From Sphingobacterium athyrii (GTDB taxonomy: Bacteria; Bacteroidota; Bacteroidia; Sphingobacteriales; Sphingobacteriaceae): a stretch of DNA of 64,000 nt. The stretch is taken from NCBI RefSeq assembly GCF_003071065.1, contig NZ_QCXX01000001.1, forward strand, positions 124,001 to 188,000, written 5' to 3'. The notes under the pieces were generated by a model that did not search any database, was not told the origin of the DNA, and saw only the letters and a list, made by a program, of their open reading frames with translations. Shown here piece after piece: positions 53,541-61,938 of this stretch (position 1 is the first letter of the stretch; every line of letters starts with the position of its first letter). The position numbers were made by a program, and so were the translations under genes.

Positions 53541-56141
53541 ATGAACTTTAACAACTACACAATCAAAGCCCAAGAGGCTATACAAAAAGCTTCGGAGATT
53601 GCCGCTGGAAATCAACAACAGGCCATCGAGACAGCACATATACTAAAAGCATTACTAACTGTGGATGAAAACGTTGTCAGCCACCTCTTAAAGAAACTGA
53701 ACGTTAATGTCACTTACCTTGGCACTGAGCTTGACAAGCAAATCGAGGGTTTCCCAAAGGTAAGCGGAAGCAATATCTACCTGAGCAGTGATACCAACAA
53801 TGCGCTACAAAAAGCGCAGGGATACCTCAAAGAATTCAACGATGAATTTGTCTCTGTTGAGCACTTGTTATTGGGCATATTGGCCACTTCGGACAAAACA
53901 TCCACCCTATTGAAATCCCAAGGTGTGACCGAAAAAGATTTAAAGACGGCCATTAAAGGACTACGTGGAAACAGCCGCGTGACCGATCAAAATGCGGAAG
54001 CTACCTATAATGCATTGGGCAAATACGCCCGTAATCTAAACGAGTATGCTGAATCTGGTAAGCTCGATCCGGTCATCGGCCGGGATGAGGAAATCAGACG
54101 TGTGATGCAGATTCTTTCACGGCGTACCAAAAACAACCCTATACTCGTTGGTGAGCCCGGAGTCGGTAAAACAGCTATCGCTGAGGGAATCGCCTACCGG
54201 ATTATTAAAGGCGACGCACCGGAAAACCTCAAATCCAAAATTGTCTTTTCTTTGGATATGGGTGCCCTCGTGGCCGGAGCCAAATACAAAGGTGAATTTG
54301 AGGAACGTCTAAAAGCTGTTGTCAAAGAAGTCACCGATTCCAATGGAGAGATCATTCTATTCATAGATGAAATCCATACCTTGGTCGGTGCCGGTGGCGG
54401 CGAGGGTGCAATGGATGCCGCAAACATCTTGAAACCTGCATTGGCCAGGGGTGAGCTACGTGCCATTGGAGCCACTACACTCAATGAATATCAAAAATAC
54501 TTTGAAAAGGATAAAGCTTTGGAACGCAGATTCCAAAAAGTCATGGTGGAAGAGCCGGACACCCAGGATGCGATATCCATTCTTCGGGGATTAAAAGAGC
54601 GTTATGAAACACACCATAAGGTGCGTATCCTCGACGAATCCATTATCGCTGCAGTGGAACTGTCACAACGCTATATTTCAGACCGCTTTTTACCGGACAA
54701 AGCAATTGATCTGATTGACGAAGCAGCTTCAAAATTGCGGCTGGAGATGGATTCCGTACCCGAAGCGGTCGATGAGCTGGAACGTCGTATCATGCAACTG
54801 GAGATTGAACGCGAAGCATTGAAACGTGAAAATGACGACAAAAAGGTACAGGAACTTTCAGAAAGCATTGCCAACCTATCCGCTGAACGCGATACGCTAC
54901 GGGCTTCTTGGCAAGAGGAGAAAAGCTTAGTCGACAATGTAAACCAGGAAATTGAAAACATCGAAAACTATAAGCTTGAAGCCGAACAGGCGGAACGTTC
55001 CGGTGATTACGGCAAAGTAGCGGAACTGCGTTACGGAAGAATCAAAGAGGCACAGGAAAAAGTAGAGAAACTGAAAGCTGAACTGGCTGAGAAACAGGAA
55101 AGCAAACGCATGCTCAAGGAAGAGGTAACTTCGGAAGATATTGCTGATGTTGTTGCCAAATGGACAGGCATCCCTGTCAGCAAAATGATTCAGTCTGAAC
55201 GTGAAAAACTGCTGAATCTGGAAGAAGAGCTCCACAAACGGGTAGCGGGTCAAAACGAGGCCATCGAAGCCATTTCAGATGCGATCCGCCGCTCCAGAGC
55301 TGGACTGAACGATGCGAAGCGTCCGATAGGCTCATTCATTTTCCTAGGTACAACTGGGGTCGGAAAAACCGAACTTGCTAAAGCCCTGGCCGAATTTCTC
55401 TTCGATGATGAACAGTCCATGGTGCGTATCGACATGTCCGAATATCAGGAACGCCATGCCGTATCCCGTTTGATCGGTGCGCCTCCGGGATATGTAGGTT
55501 ATGATGAAGGCGGTCAGCTCACAGAGGCTGTACGGAGACATCCCTACTCGGTCGTATTGCTCGATGAAATCGAAAAAGCACATCCAGATGTATTTAATAT
55601 CTTATTGCAGGTACTGGATGATGGTCATCTGACAGACAACAAAGGCCGTACGGTCAACTTTAAGAACACGATCATTATCATGACCTCCAATACGGGTTCA
55701 CACATTATCCAGGATAATTTTAGTCATTTGAATGACGGCAATAAAGAGGAGATCATTGCAAAAACACGTACCGAGGTATTTGACCTGCTTAAACAGTCGA
55801 TCCGTCCGGAGTTTCTGAACCGTATTGACGAGGTGATCATGTTCACACCATTGAGCAGAGATGAAATCGCTGATATTGTGAGACTTCAATTTGCCCATGT
55901 CCAAAAACAACTGGCCGAACAGAATATCTTTATCACGGCGTCTGACGAAGCGATGGACTGGTTGGCACAACTCGGTTACGATCCGATCTATGGCGCCAGA
56001 CCGTTGAAACGCGTCATTCAGAAACGTATTCTGAATGAACTTTCCAAAGAAATCTTATCCGGCAAAGTCAGCCGCGATTCCATCATACGGCTGGATGTGT
56101 TCGACGGAAAATTTGTCTTTATCAATAAACAGCAAGATTAA
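53541..56141 (+). CDS. clpB: ATP-dependent disaggregase ClpB
   Basis: An 866-residue Hsp100 protein of the usual ClpB length. The N-terminal Clp domain starts [17 protein letters not shown]. The first AAA+ domain has Walker [10 protein letters not shown] and Walker [17 protein letters not shown] coiled-coil middle domain follows ([20 protein letters not shown]), which separates ClpB from ClpA and ClpC. The second AAA+ domain has GTTGVGKTE and [14 protein letters not shown]. It rescues aggregated proteins with DnaK. The ATG at 53541 matches the family N-terminus; an upstream codon at 53502 is rejected. A strong terminator follows. Confidence 0.96.
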   Translation: MNFNNYTIKAQEAIQKASEIAAGNQQQAIETAHILKALLTVDENVVSHLLKKLNVNVTYLGTELDKQIEGFPKVSGSNIYLSSDTNNALQKAQGYLKEFNDEFVSVEHLLLGILATSDKTSTLLKSQGVTEKDLKTAIKGLRGNSRVTDQNAEATYNALGKYARNLNEYAESGKLDPVIGRDEEIRRVMQILSRRTKNNPILVGEPGVGKTAIAEGIAYRIIKGDAPENLKSKIVFSLDMGALVAGAKYKGEFEERLKAVVKEVTDSNGEIILFIDEIHTLVGAGGGEGAMDAANILKPALARGELRAIGATTLNEYQKYFEKDKALERRFQKVMVEEPDTQDAISILRGLKERYETHHKVRILDESIIAAVELSQRYISDRFLPDKAIDLIDEAASKLRLEMDSVPEAVDELERRIMQLEIEREALKRENDDKKVQELSESIANLSAERDTLRASWQEEKSLVDNVNQEIENIENYKLEAEQAERSGDYGKVAELRYGRIKEAQEKVEKLKAELAEKQESKRMLKEEVTSEDIADVVAKWTGIPVSKMIQSEREKLLNLEEELHKRVAGQNEAIEAISDAIRRSRAGLNDAKRPIGSFIFLGTTGVGKTELAKALAEFLFDDEQSMVRIDMSEYQERHAVSRLIGAPPGYVGYDEGGQLTEAVRRHPYSVVLLDEIEKAHPDVFNILLQVLDDGHLTDNKGRTVNFKNTIIIMTSNTGSHIIQDNFSHLNDGNKEEIIAKTRTEVFDLLKQSIRPEFLNRIDEVIMFTPLSRDEIADIVRLQFAHVQKQLAEQNIFITASDEAMDWLAQLGYDPIYGARPLKRVIQKRILNELSKEILSGKVSRDSIIRLDVFDGKFVFINKQQD

Positions 56142-56156
56142 CACCTGTTGTTTCAT

Positions 56157-56195
56157 AAAGTAAAAGCCCTGCTTCATCAGTGGGGCTTTTACTTT
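56157..56195. terminator. Terminator after clpB
   Basis: A 13-bp perfect stem (AAAGTAAAAGCCC at 56157-56169 with 56183-56195) and a 13-base loop lie between convergent clpB and the thioredoxin-like gene. It can serve both strands. Confidence 0.85.
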
Positions 56196-56212
56196 TAGGA
56201 AACAATGATCGT

Positions 56213-56707
56213 TTAATTCGGAACCCCTATGGCTTTGAGCAATTTTTTCACATCGTCTTCACCATCAAGATGCTGCACCAATGTTCTGGTTTTTCCATCA
56301 TAAATATAAAGGGAGGGATAATTACTCGGGTTAAATTTTTCAATAAACTGCGTTCCGCCATCATACAAAAATTTCACGTTGGCCGCCCCCTTCAATGCTT
56401 CGGCATGCATATTAATAAATCCATCCACATAGACCTTATCATTCATCGAAATAAAGTAAAAACTAACATTTTTGAGCTTCTGTAAATTCTGTGCGATGCC
56501 CGCTCCCATTTTTTGACAATGCCCACAGCCCGGATCGTAAAAATCAAGGACGATATAACCTGTTTTAGGCAACCTGTCCGAACTGAACTTACCCGTCTGA
56601 TACACCTCTTCGAATGTAAATGCGGGTATCGTTTTTGGCGCCTGGGCAAACACAGGCTGAAAAAGGAAAAATCCACAGGCAAGAAATAGGGAACAGAGTA
56701 ACTTCAT
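56213..56707 (-). CDS. Thioredoxin-fold exported protein
   Basis: A 164-residue protein with a signal peptide (MKLLCSLFLACGFFLFQPVF to AQA). A thioredoxin domain carries the redox motif DPGCGHCQKMG (C61, C64) and a cis-proline region (NPSNYPSLYIYD). It probably acts as a periplasmic thiol-disulfide oxidoreductase. CGHC resembles PDI-type centres more than reducing TlpA centres, but direction cannot be told from sequence. The gene is single and convergent with clpB. Confidence 0.87.
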   Translation of the reverse strand: MKLLCSLFLACGFFLFQPVFAQAPKTIPAFTFEEVYQTGKFSSDRLPKTGYIVLDFYDPGCGHCQKMGAGIAQNLQKLKNVSFYFISMNDKVYVDGFINMHAEALKGAANVKFLYDGGTQFIEKFNPSNYPSLYIYDGKTRTLVQHLDGEDDVKKLLKAIGVPN

Positions 56708-56790
56708 GTTAGAGAATTTTAAACAGACAATGAATATTCAATTAAATTTTAATCAATTATACTAAAAACGCGGTTCTATTCGTCAATATT

Positions 56791-56821
56791 TTAGTTTTTT
56801 TACAAAAAATGCGTAAGTTTG
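56791..56821 (+). promoter_or_regulatory. Promoter of purN
   Basis: TAAGTTTG (56814-56821) matches TAnnTTTG exactly. TTAG at 56791-56794, 19 bases upstream, is three of four matches to TTTG. The leader would be about 38 bases to the GTG at 56865. Confidence 0.6.
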
Positions 56822-56864
56822 GGCTAATTTTTAAATCGATCAAATCTATTAACACTCATTAATC

Positions 56865-57437
56865 GTGAAAAAACGAATTGCCATTTTTGCTTCAGGTTCA
56901 GGATCCAATGCTCAAAAAATAATGGAACATTTCAAATACTCAGATGAAGCTGAGGTTGCGCTGATCCTATCCAACAATCCTGATGCTTACGTTATTCAAC
57001 GCGCTGACAATTTTGAAATTCCAGCACATATATTCGATCGCAATGAATTTTACAACACAGATAATATCGTTAACATTCTTAAAAATTTAAATATAGATCT
57101 GATTGTTTTGGCCGGCTTCCTATGGCTGGTACCCAATAATCTTTTAAGAGCTTATCCGAATCAGATCATTAACATCCACCCTGCTCTCCTGCCTAAATAC
57201 GGCGGTAAGGGCATGTACGGAGACCATGTGCATAAAGCTGTTTTAGCCAACAAGGAAGAAGAACACGGTATCACGATTCACTTTGCCAATGAACACTTTG
57301 ATGAAGGTGAAATTATTTATCAAGCCAAGTTTAAGATAGATCCCAATGATACCCTGGATATCATTAAGTTTAAAGGTCAACAATTGGAACATCAACATTT
57401 TCCGAAAGTGATTGAGAATCTAATCAAAAAAATGTAA
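56865..57437 (+). CDS. purN: Phosphoribosylglycinamide formyltransferase (GART)
   Basis: A 190-residue cytoplasmic enzyme of purine synthesis that formylates GAR with 10-formyl-THF. The opening strand with IFASGSGSN is the substrate phosphate loop. The catalytic residues are N103 and H105 in INIHPALLPKYGGKG and D147 in HFDEGEI, spaced as in the E. coli enzyme. The start codon is GTG, since no ATG lies in frame before the first strand. A promoter fits this start. Confidence 0.94.
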   Translation: MKKRIAIFASGSGSNAQKIMEHFKYSDEAEVALILSNNPDAYVIQRADNFEIPAHIFDRNEFYNTDNIVNILKNLNIDLIVLAGFLWLVPNNLLRAYPNQIINIHPALLPKYGGKGMYGDHVHKAVLANKEEEHGITIHFANEHFDEGEIIYQAKFKIDPNDTLDIIKFKGQQLEHQHFPKVIENLIKKM

Positions 57438-57452
57438 AAACATTATTTTTTA

Positions 57453-57484
57453 TTTAGAACTATTTTAAACAAATAGTAACTTTG
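57453..57484 (+). promoter_or_regulatory. Promoter upstream of the Cys-rich microprotein
   Basis: TAACTTTG (57477-57484) is an exact TAnnTTTG element, with TTTA 20 bases upstream (57453-57456). Transcription would begin near 57490. That is past or at the first in-frame ATG (57489), so translation probably starts at 57570. Confidence 0.55.
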
Positions 57485-57569
57485 TACCATGAACGAAGTT
57501 ATTGAATCCTTTGTGGAACCGTGTGAGGGTGAGGGCAAAGCAAGCCCATTTCAATTTAGAAGCGCTGCA

Positions 57570-57671
57570 ATGAATCCTTTTTCTGATTTTTCCTGCATCT
57601 GTTTCAAAAAATGCTGCAAGAAATACAAAGAAGGGAAACGTTGCAAAAAATGTCCCGGCCGAAAAAAATAG
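57570..57671 (+). CDS. Cys/Lys-rich microprotein (33 residues)
   Basis: A tiny basic protein starting MNPFSDFSCICFKKCCKKY and ending CPGRKK. It has six cysteines (C-x-C, CC, C-x2-C) among ten or more lysines and arginines. The pattern could bind zinc or another metal, RNA or a membrane surface. The frame also opens at 57489 (60 residues), but the promoter favours the shorter form with an 80-base leader. It lies between purN and the convergent MFS gene. I did not recognise a family. The composition is far from random for this AT-rich region. Confidence 0.55.
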   Translation: MNPFSDFSCICFKKCCKKYKEGKRCKKCPGRKK

Positions 57672-57690
57672 CCAGTTTAGATCCAGCTCG

Positions 57691-58926
57691 TTATTCCTCG
57701 AGATAGTTGAGATCTTTATCAAAGCTCTCCTCAAGTTGCGTGAGGGAATATATAGCAATACCTGAAAGCAGCAATACCATCGTAATTGCCGCAGGTACAA
57801 TACCAAAAGAATTTACTAAAAGTCCATATAACATGGTCGATGGGATCAAGGCTCCTCTGACAAAATTAGGAGCTGTCGTTGCGACCGTAGCCCGCAGGTT
57901 TGTACCGAATTGCTCCGCCGAGATCGTCACAAAGGTTGCCCAGTACCCTACTCCAAGCCCCATAATAAACGCCAAAATCAAAAACTTATCGGCGGTAATT
58001 CCAGTACTTAGCAGATACCATAATGAGCTAGCAACAATAATCAATTGGCAGATAAAAACAACTTTCTTCCGTGATTTTAAAACCTGTGCAAATACTCCTG
58101 CCAAAACATCACCTAAGGAAATTCCGATGTAAGCAAACATCACCCCTTTGCCTGCGCTTAAAGTCTCAGATGCACCCAACGCCTTTCCGATTTCCGGAGC
58201 CTGCGTCACCAACACCCCGACCACAAACCAGATTGGCAGACCGATGCAAAGACAATTAACATAACGTTTCAATCGGCTCTTATCTGTAAAAAGCATCCTA
58301 AAATCACCTTTCGGCACATCTTTTTTATCCTGTTCTTGAAATAAGCCCGATTCAAAGGAACCGACACGTAATAGCAGTAATAATAGGCCCATTCCACCAC
58401 CAACAAAATAAGCGGTGCGCCAATTGAATTCCTCGGAAACAAAGTAAGCAAGAATAGCACCCATTACCCCAACACTGGCCACCAGCATTGTTCCATAACC
58501 GCGTTTCGACTTATGCATACTTTCCGACACCAAGGTAATCCCCGCCCCCAGTTCACCGGCCAATCCGATTCCCGCGATAAACCGGATAATGCCATATTGC
58601 ATGACATCGTGTACAAAACCATTGGCAATATTCGCTAATGAATACAGGAGAATAGAACCGAACAAGACCTTTAAACGCCCGAATTTATCCCCGATAATCC
58701 CCCAGATAACTCCGCCCAAGAGCAAACCGCCCATTTGCATATTAAGTACAAATTCGCCTTTTACCCGCATCTCTGCTACCGGAACCCCAATATCCGTAAA
58801 GGATTGAATGCGGACAATGGAAAAAATAATGAGATCGTATATATCGACAAAATATCCCAGCGAAGCTATTGTCACCAATAACCATACTTTCTTGCTCTCA
58901 GCCTGTTTATCTTTTAATGTTGACAT
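57691..58926 (-). CDS. MFS transporter (sugar/organic acid porter type)
   Basis: A 411-residue inner-membrane protein with about 12 hydrophobic segments. The MFS signature GDKFGRLKVLFGS lies between helices 2 and 3, with an acidic pocket in helix 1 (FVDIYDLIIFS). FIAGIGLAGELGAGITLVSE resembles the sugar porter and aromatic-acid symporter branches. The substrate is unknown. The gene is single, and its stop lies 19 bp from that of the convergent microprotein. Confidence 0.87.
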   Translation of the reverse strand: MSTLKDKQAESKKVWLLVTIASLGYFVDIYDLIIFSIVRIQSFTDIGVPVAEMRVKGEFVLNMQMGGLLLGGVIWGIIGDKFGRLKVLFGSILLYSLANIANGFVHDVMQYGIIRFIAGIGLAGELGAGITLVSESMHKSKRGYGTMLVASVGVMGAILAYFVSEEFNWRTAYFVGGGMGLLLLLLRVGSFESGLFQEQDKKDVPKGDFRMLFTDKSRLKRYVNCLCIGLPIWFVVGVLVTQAPEIGKALGASETLSAGKGVMFAYIGISLGDVLAGVFAQVLKSRKKVVFICQLIIVASSLWYLLSTGITADKFLILAFIMGLGVGYWATFVTISAEQFGTNLRATVATTAPNFVRGALIPSTMLYGLLVNSFGIVPAAITMVLLLSGIAIYSLTQLEESFDKDLNYLEE

Positions 58927-59018
58927 TTTAGGTTTTTTGATGCCGTAAAAATACCATAGTGAACGAAGAAAACCAAGATTTCAGAAAATAATCCGCCACA
59001 TTGTTTTATTTTTGCAAG

Positions 59019-59516
59019 ATGAGATACAGTCCGCGTGCATTAACATGGCTCTTGCGCTTTTACCCGCCTTTTTTATTCCAGGGAATCTGGGTAAAAAAGA
59101 TCAGTCCCGGCTTCAAAGGAGCCGAGGTAAAAATTTACAAGACCCCATTCAATATCAATACCAATAGAACCTTGTTTGGCGGGACCATCTTTGCTGCGGC
59201 AGACCCTATATTTCCGATCCTGATTGATCAGTACCTTCAAAAAACTGGCTTTAAAAAAACCATTGCCTGGCTTAAATCATCAAAAATAGATTTTAAAAAA
59301 CCGGGCAAGACCAGCGTAGGCTATTCGGTGCAGCTTTCGGACGCACTGCTAGCGGAATGTACCCAGACTATACGTACAAAAGGTAAAATCATAAAAAACC
59401 TGAGTTTGGAAATCAAAGATAAAAATAATGAGCTATGCGCTGTAGTGCATTGTGAAACCTACATTCGTGACTTGAATTTTACATTCCCGGATAGAAATCA
59501 AAAGCTCGGGCAATAA
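59019..59516 (+). CDS. DUF4442 / PaaI-like hotdog-fold protein
   Basis: A 165-residue protein. The N-terminal basic part (RALTWLLRFYPPFLFQGIWV) is followed by a hotdog fold. FGGTIFAAADPIFPILIDQY corresponds to the central helix that carries the catalytic residues in thioesterases. The DUF4442 family is thought to act on acyl-CoA, but activity is not shown. I start at the ATG at 59019; an exact TATTTTTG (59007-59014) lies only four bases upstream, so the longer frame from 59001 is unlikely and the mRNA may be almost leaderless. Confidence 0.78.
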   Translation: MRYSPRALTWLLRFYPPFLFQGIWVKKISPGFKGAEVKIYKTPFNINTNRTLFGGTIFAAADPIFPILIDQYLQKTGFKKTIAWLKSSKIDFKKPGKTSVGYSVQLSDALLAECTQTIRTKGKIIKNLSLEIKDKNNELCAVVHCETYIRDLNFTFPDRNQKLGQ

Positions 59517-59524
59517 GAAATTGA

Positions 59525-59532
59525 TATCTTTG
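59525..59532 (+). promoter_or_regulatory. -7 element of the lipoprotein/SCO/cytochrome genes
   Basis: TATCTTTG is an exact TAnnTTTG element, 24 bases before the ATG at 59557. It overlaps a longer frame from 59521, which is therefore rejected. No good -33 box was seen. Confidence 0.5.
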
Positions 59533-59556
59533 TCCAATTACCAAAAAAATAGAAAC

Positions 59557-59973
59557 ATGAACAAAATCGCTTTCATGGCTATCGCATCCTTGGCAATAGC
59601 GGCATGTGGAACCACCGGCACAAATAATGTAAAGGCTTTACAGGATTCAACAATTAAAATCCATGATGAAATCATGCCTCAGATCGCCCATTTTGACCGC
59701 GATGCAGTCAAAATTGACTCCATCTTAAACAACTTAAAGACACTTAAAGCAGCTAAGGCCGATTTGGACACTACAGCTACAAAGAAAGATCTCGGCATAT
59801 TAAAAGCGAATTTGGAAAGTGCGACGGACCATATGATGGACTGGATGAAAGATTATAATCCAGATAGCACCGATGTTAAGTATTTTGAAGTTGAACTGCA
59901 GAAGGTGTCAGACATGAAAAAAATATTTGACGAAGTTTCCAAGGAAAGCCAGGAAAAATTAAAAAATTTCTAA
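59557..59973 (+). CDS. Small helical lipoprotein of unknown function
   Basis: A 138-residue lipoprotein with lipobox LAIAACG (Cys17). The mature part is helical and charged (LKTLKAAKADLDTTATKKDL), with a coiled-coil tendency. No catalytic motif is seen. It is followed 81 bp later by the SCO1-like gene and may be cotranscribed with it. Confidence 0.75.
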   Translation: MNKIAFMAIASLAIAACGTTGTNNVKALQDSTIKIHDEIMPQIAHFDRDAVKIDSILNNLKTLKAAKADLDTTATKKDLGILKANLESATDHMMDWMKDYNPDSTDVKYFEVELQKVSDMKKIFDEVSKESQEKLKNF

Positions 59974-60054
59974 AGCAGCCGCTCCATGCGCCAACAGCTT
60001 GTAGCTGGAGGAAATACCCCCGCGGGTGAATTGATAATAAAAGAATAAAAACAG

Positions 60055-60702
60055 ATGAAATCTATAATTAAACTTTGTTGTGCCACAGGCCTATTGCTTG
60101 GTTTATTCTCCTGCAAAAACACGAGTCAGTCGAGCTTGCCCATTTACGGCGAACGTGAAGCCGTCGAGAAAACCGTTGACGGAAAGCAAGTCGTAGATAC
60201 GGTCTATCATACCATCCCGGCATTTAAATTTTTAAATCAAGACAGTGTGATGATCTCAGACCAGAATTTTGAGGGCAAGGTTTACATTGCCAACTTCTTT
60301 TTCACCCATTGTCCGAGCATCTGCCCAACAATGAACCGTAATCTATTGAAAATCTACACACAATATAAAGACAACGATGCCGTCCGTTTTTTGTCCCATA
60401 GCATAGATTTTAAATACGATCAACCCTATGTATTGAAAGATTACGCAAATAAGCTGGGCGTGAGCAACGACCACTGGCAATTTGTTTCAGGTACAAAAGC
60501 TGACATATATGGCATCGCCAACCAATACCTTGTGTATACAGCAGAAGATAAAAATGCCCCCGGGGGTTACGACCACCAAGGCTACCTGGTCTTAATTGAC
60601 AAGGATAAACGTATCCGTGGTGCTTATGACGGGACAAATGACGAGCAGGTAAAAAAGCTGATGGAGGACCTACCAAAGTTGTTGAACGAAGCTAAAAACT
60701 AA
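60055..60702 (+). CDS. SCO1/SenC-family copper lipoprotein
   Basis: A 215-residue lipoprotein (lipobox LLGLFSC, Cys20) with a thioredoxin fold. The copper ligands of SCO proteins are present: C86 and C90 in HCPSICPTMN and H174 in GGYDHQGYLVL. SCO proteins deliver copper to the CuA centre of cytochrome oxidase or act as thiol reductases. A cytochrome c gene follows with one base between. No oxidase subunit gene is in the window. Confidence 0.92.
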   Translation: MKSIIKLCCATGLLLGLFSCKNTSQSSLPIYGEREAVEKTVDGKQVVDTVYHTIPAFKFLNQDSVMISDQNFEGKVYIANFFFTHCPSICPTMNRNLLKIYTQYKDNDAVRFLSHSIDFKYDQPYVLKDYANKLGVSNDHWQFVSGTKADIYGIANQYLVYTAEDKNAPGGYDHQGYLVLIDKDKRIRGAYDGTNDEQVKKLMEDLPKLLNEAKN

Positions 60703-60703
60703 T

Positions 60704-61123
60704 ATGCGCGCGCTTTTTACGATCTGTTTTATCATTGGCGCCCTCCTATTGGTGCTCATCGGCTGTCAGAATGAAGTTGACATCAGAACAGCACAGTACA
60801 GCGTCAATGGTCAAAAAGTGTATATTACACATTGTCAGAATTGCCATGGCGAAAAGGGCGAAGGATTAGGAAACCTGTACCCTCCCCTGACGGATGTCAA
60901 ATTCCTGGAAAGCAATCGGCAAAAACTTGCCTGCATGATCAAGTACGGGGCTACCGGAGCATTGGAAGTCGCAGGAAAGAAATTCAATTCCACCATGCCG
61001 GCTTCAAATCTTTCGGCGGTTGATATCGCCTACGTACTGACCTACATCAACACAAAGATCAATAAAGGCAAGGATATTTTTCCCTTGGCGGAAGTAGAAA
61101 AACAGCTAAAAAACTGCCAATAA
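60704..61123 (+). CDS. Class I cytochrome c lipoprotein
   Basis: A 139-residue lipoprotein (lipobox LLVLIGC, Cys21). It has one heme-attachment motif, CQNCH (C44, C47, H48), in THCQNCHGEKGEG. A probable axial methionine is in STMPASNLS (M98). It carries electrons at the periplasmic face of the membrane. It lies one base after the SCO1-like gene, and the stop is followed by a terminator. It may receive electrons for, or donate them to, an oxidase outside the window. Confidence 0.92.
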   Translation: MRALFTICFIIGALLLVLIGCQNEVDIRTAQYSVNGQKVYITHCQNCHGEKGEGLGNLYPPLTDVKFLESNRQKLACMIKYGATGALEVAGKKFNSTMPASNLSAVDIAYVLTYINTKINKGKDIFPLAEVEKQLKNCQ

Positions 61124-61150
61124 AAAAGGAACTTTAAAAGTTCCTTTTTT
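61122..61150 (+). terminator. Rho-independent terminator
   Basis: GGAACTT and AAGTTCC with a three-base loop are flanked by six A and seven T. It directly follows the cytochrome c stop, which it overlaps. Confidence 0.88.
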
Positions 61151-61293
61151 TATGCCCTATCCGCAGCATATGCCTCAAATTAAACCACTAAAAAATAATT
61201 GCCCGAAGCCAAAACAATTTAAATCTTTTTTCCTTATTGTAGTATTGATCCAAATTGTTTAGCTTTTATTGATTTATAACAATAATCTGACAT

Positions 61294-61321
61294 TTTGCAT
61301 TCAAATTAATTGTTAATTTTG
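61294..61321 (+). promoter_or_regulatory. Promoter of the tetR-tolC efflux operon
   Basis: TAATTTTG (61314-61321) is an exact TAnnTTTG element, with TTTG 16 bases upstream (61294-61297). The transcript would begin near 61327, inside the region of the GAACGTTC palindrome. Confidence 0.55.
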
Positions 61322-61330
61322 CACCCGAAT

Positions 61331-61338
61331 GAACGTTC
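61331..61338. promoter_or_regulatory. Candidate TetR operator
   Basis: GAACGTTC is a perfect 8-bp palindrome just after the -7 element, with partial matches outside it (AATGAACGTTCGATT). TetR-family repressors often bind such sites and control their own operon. Confidence 0.4.
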
Positions 61339-61343
61339 GATTG

Positions 61344-61934
61344 ATGCATACAAATGAAAAAATAGCAGCTGTCTTTGCTGCCACACTTAAACTTATCCAT
61401 ACCAACGGCTTCCATGGGACGCCGATGAGTAAAATTGCACAGGAGTCGGAAGTAGCGATAGGTACAATCTATCACTATTTTCCTTCTAAAGATGATCTGA
61501 TCTTTGCGCTTTTCAAACATTGTCGCTCGTTACTGAATGATTACATTTTTGATGGCATCAAAGAAGACTTTGACTACAAAGCGTCTTTTTTTCATGTGTG
61601 GCGCAATTTTGTCAAGTTCTATTTAGAAAATGCCCAGATCTTCAGTTTTTTTGAACAGTTTTTTTCTTCACCATACTATGAAAAGAATAAAGCTGAAATA
61701 CAAGAACCTGTAGGTGGTCAGAATAAAGTCCTGGATTTTTTGCAGGAAGGCATTGATAAAAAGATTCTAAAACAAGTAAATGTCCACCTGTTGGTGGCTA
61801 GTTATATTGGGGTAGCTTTGTCTACAGTACACAACATCAAATTCAAAGATCTTCAATTCTCTGAACAAAATCTGAAGGAGCTGATGGAAATTATCTGGGA
61901 CGGTGCTGTTAATAGAAATAAAATAATTAATTAG
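61344..61934 (+). CDS. TetR/AcrR-family transcriptional repressor
   Basis: A 196-residue regulator. The N-terminal helix-turn-helix matches TetR proteins (IAAVFAATLKLIHTNGFHG, then AIGTIYHYFPSKDDLI). The C-terminal 130 residues are helical and probably bind ligand. I start at 61344, because an in-frame ATG at 61329 would lie at the transcription start and within the operator; both remain possible. It is followed by a TolC-like gene 4 bp later and an RND adaptor, so it probably represses its own efflux operon. Confidence 0.9.
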   Translation: MHTNEKIAAVFAATLKLIHTNGFHGTPMSKIAQESEVAIGTIYHYFPSKDDLIFALFKHCRSLLNDYIFDGIKEDFDYKASFFHVWRNFVKFYLENAQIFSFFEQFFSSPYYEKNKAEIQEPVGGQNKVLDFLQEGIDKKILKQVNVHLLVASYIGVALSTVHNIKFKDLQFSEQNLKELMEIIWDGAVNRNKIIN

Positions 61935-61938
61935 ATAT

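Noticed and set aside
57489..57569. 60-residue form of the Cys-rich protein
   Set aside because: Its ATG is at or before the predicted transcription start, and the first 27 residues lack the Cys/Lys pattern.
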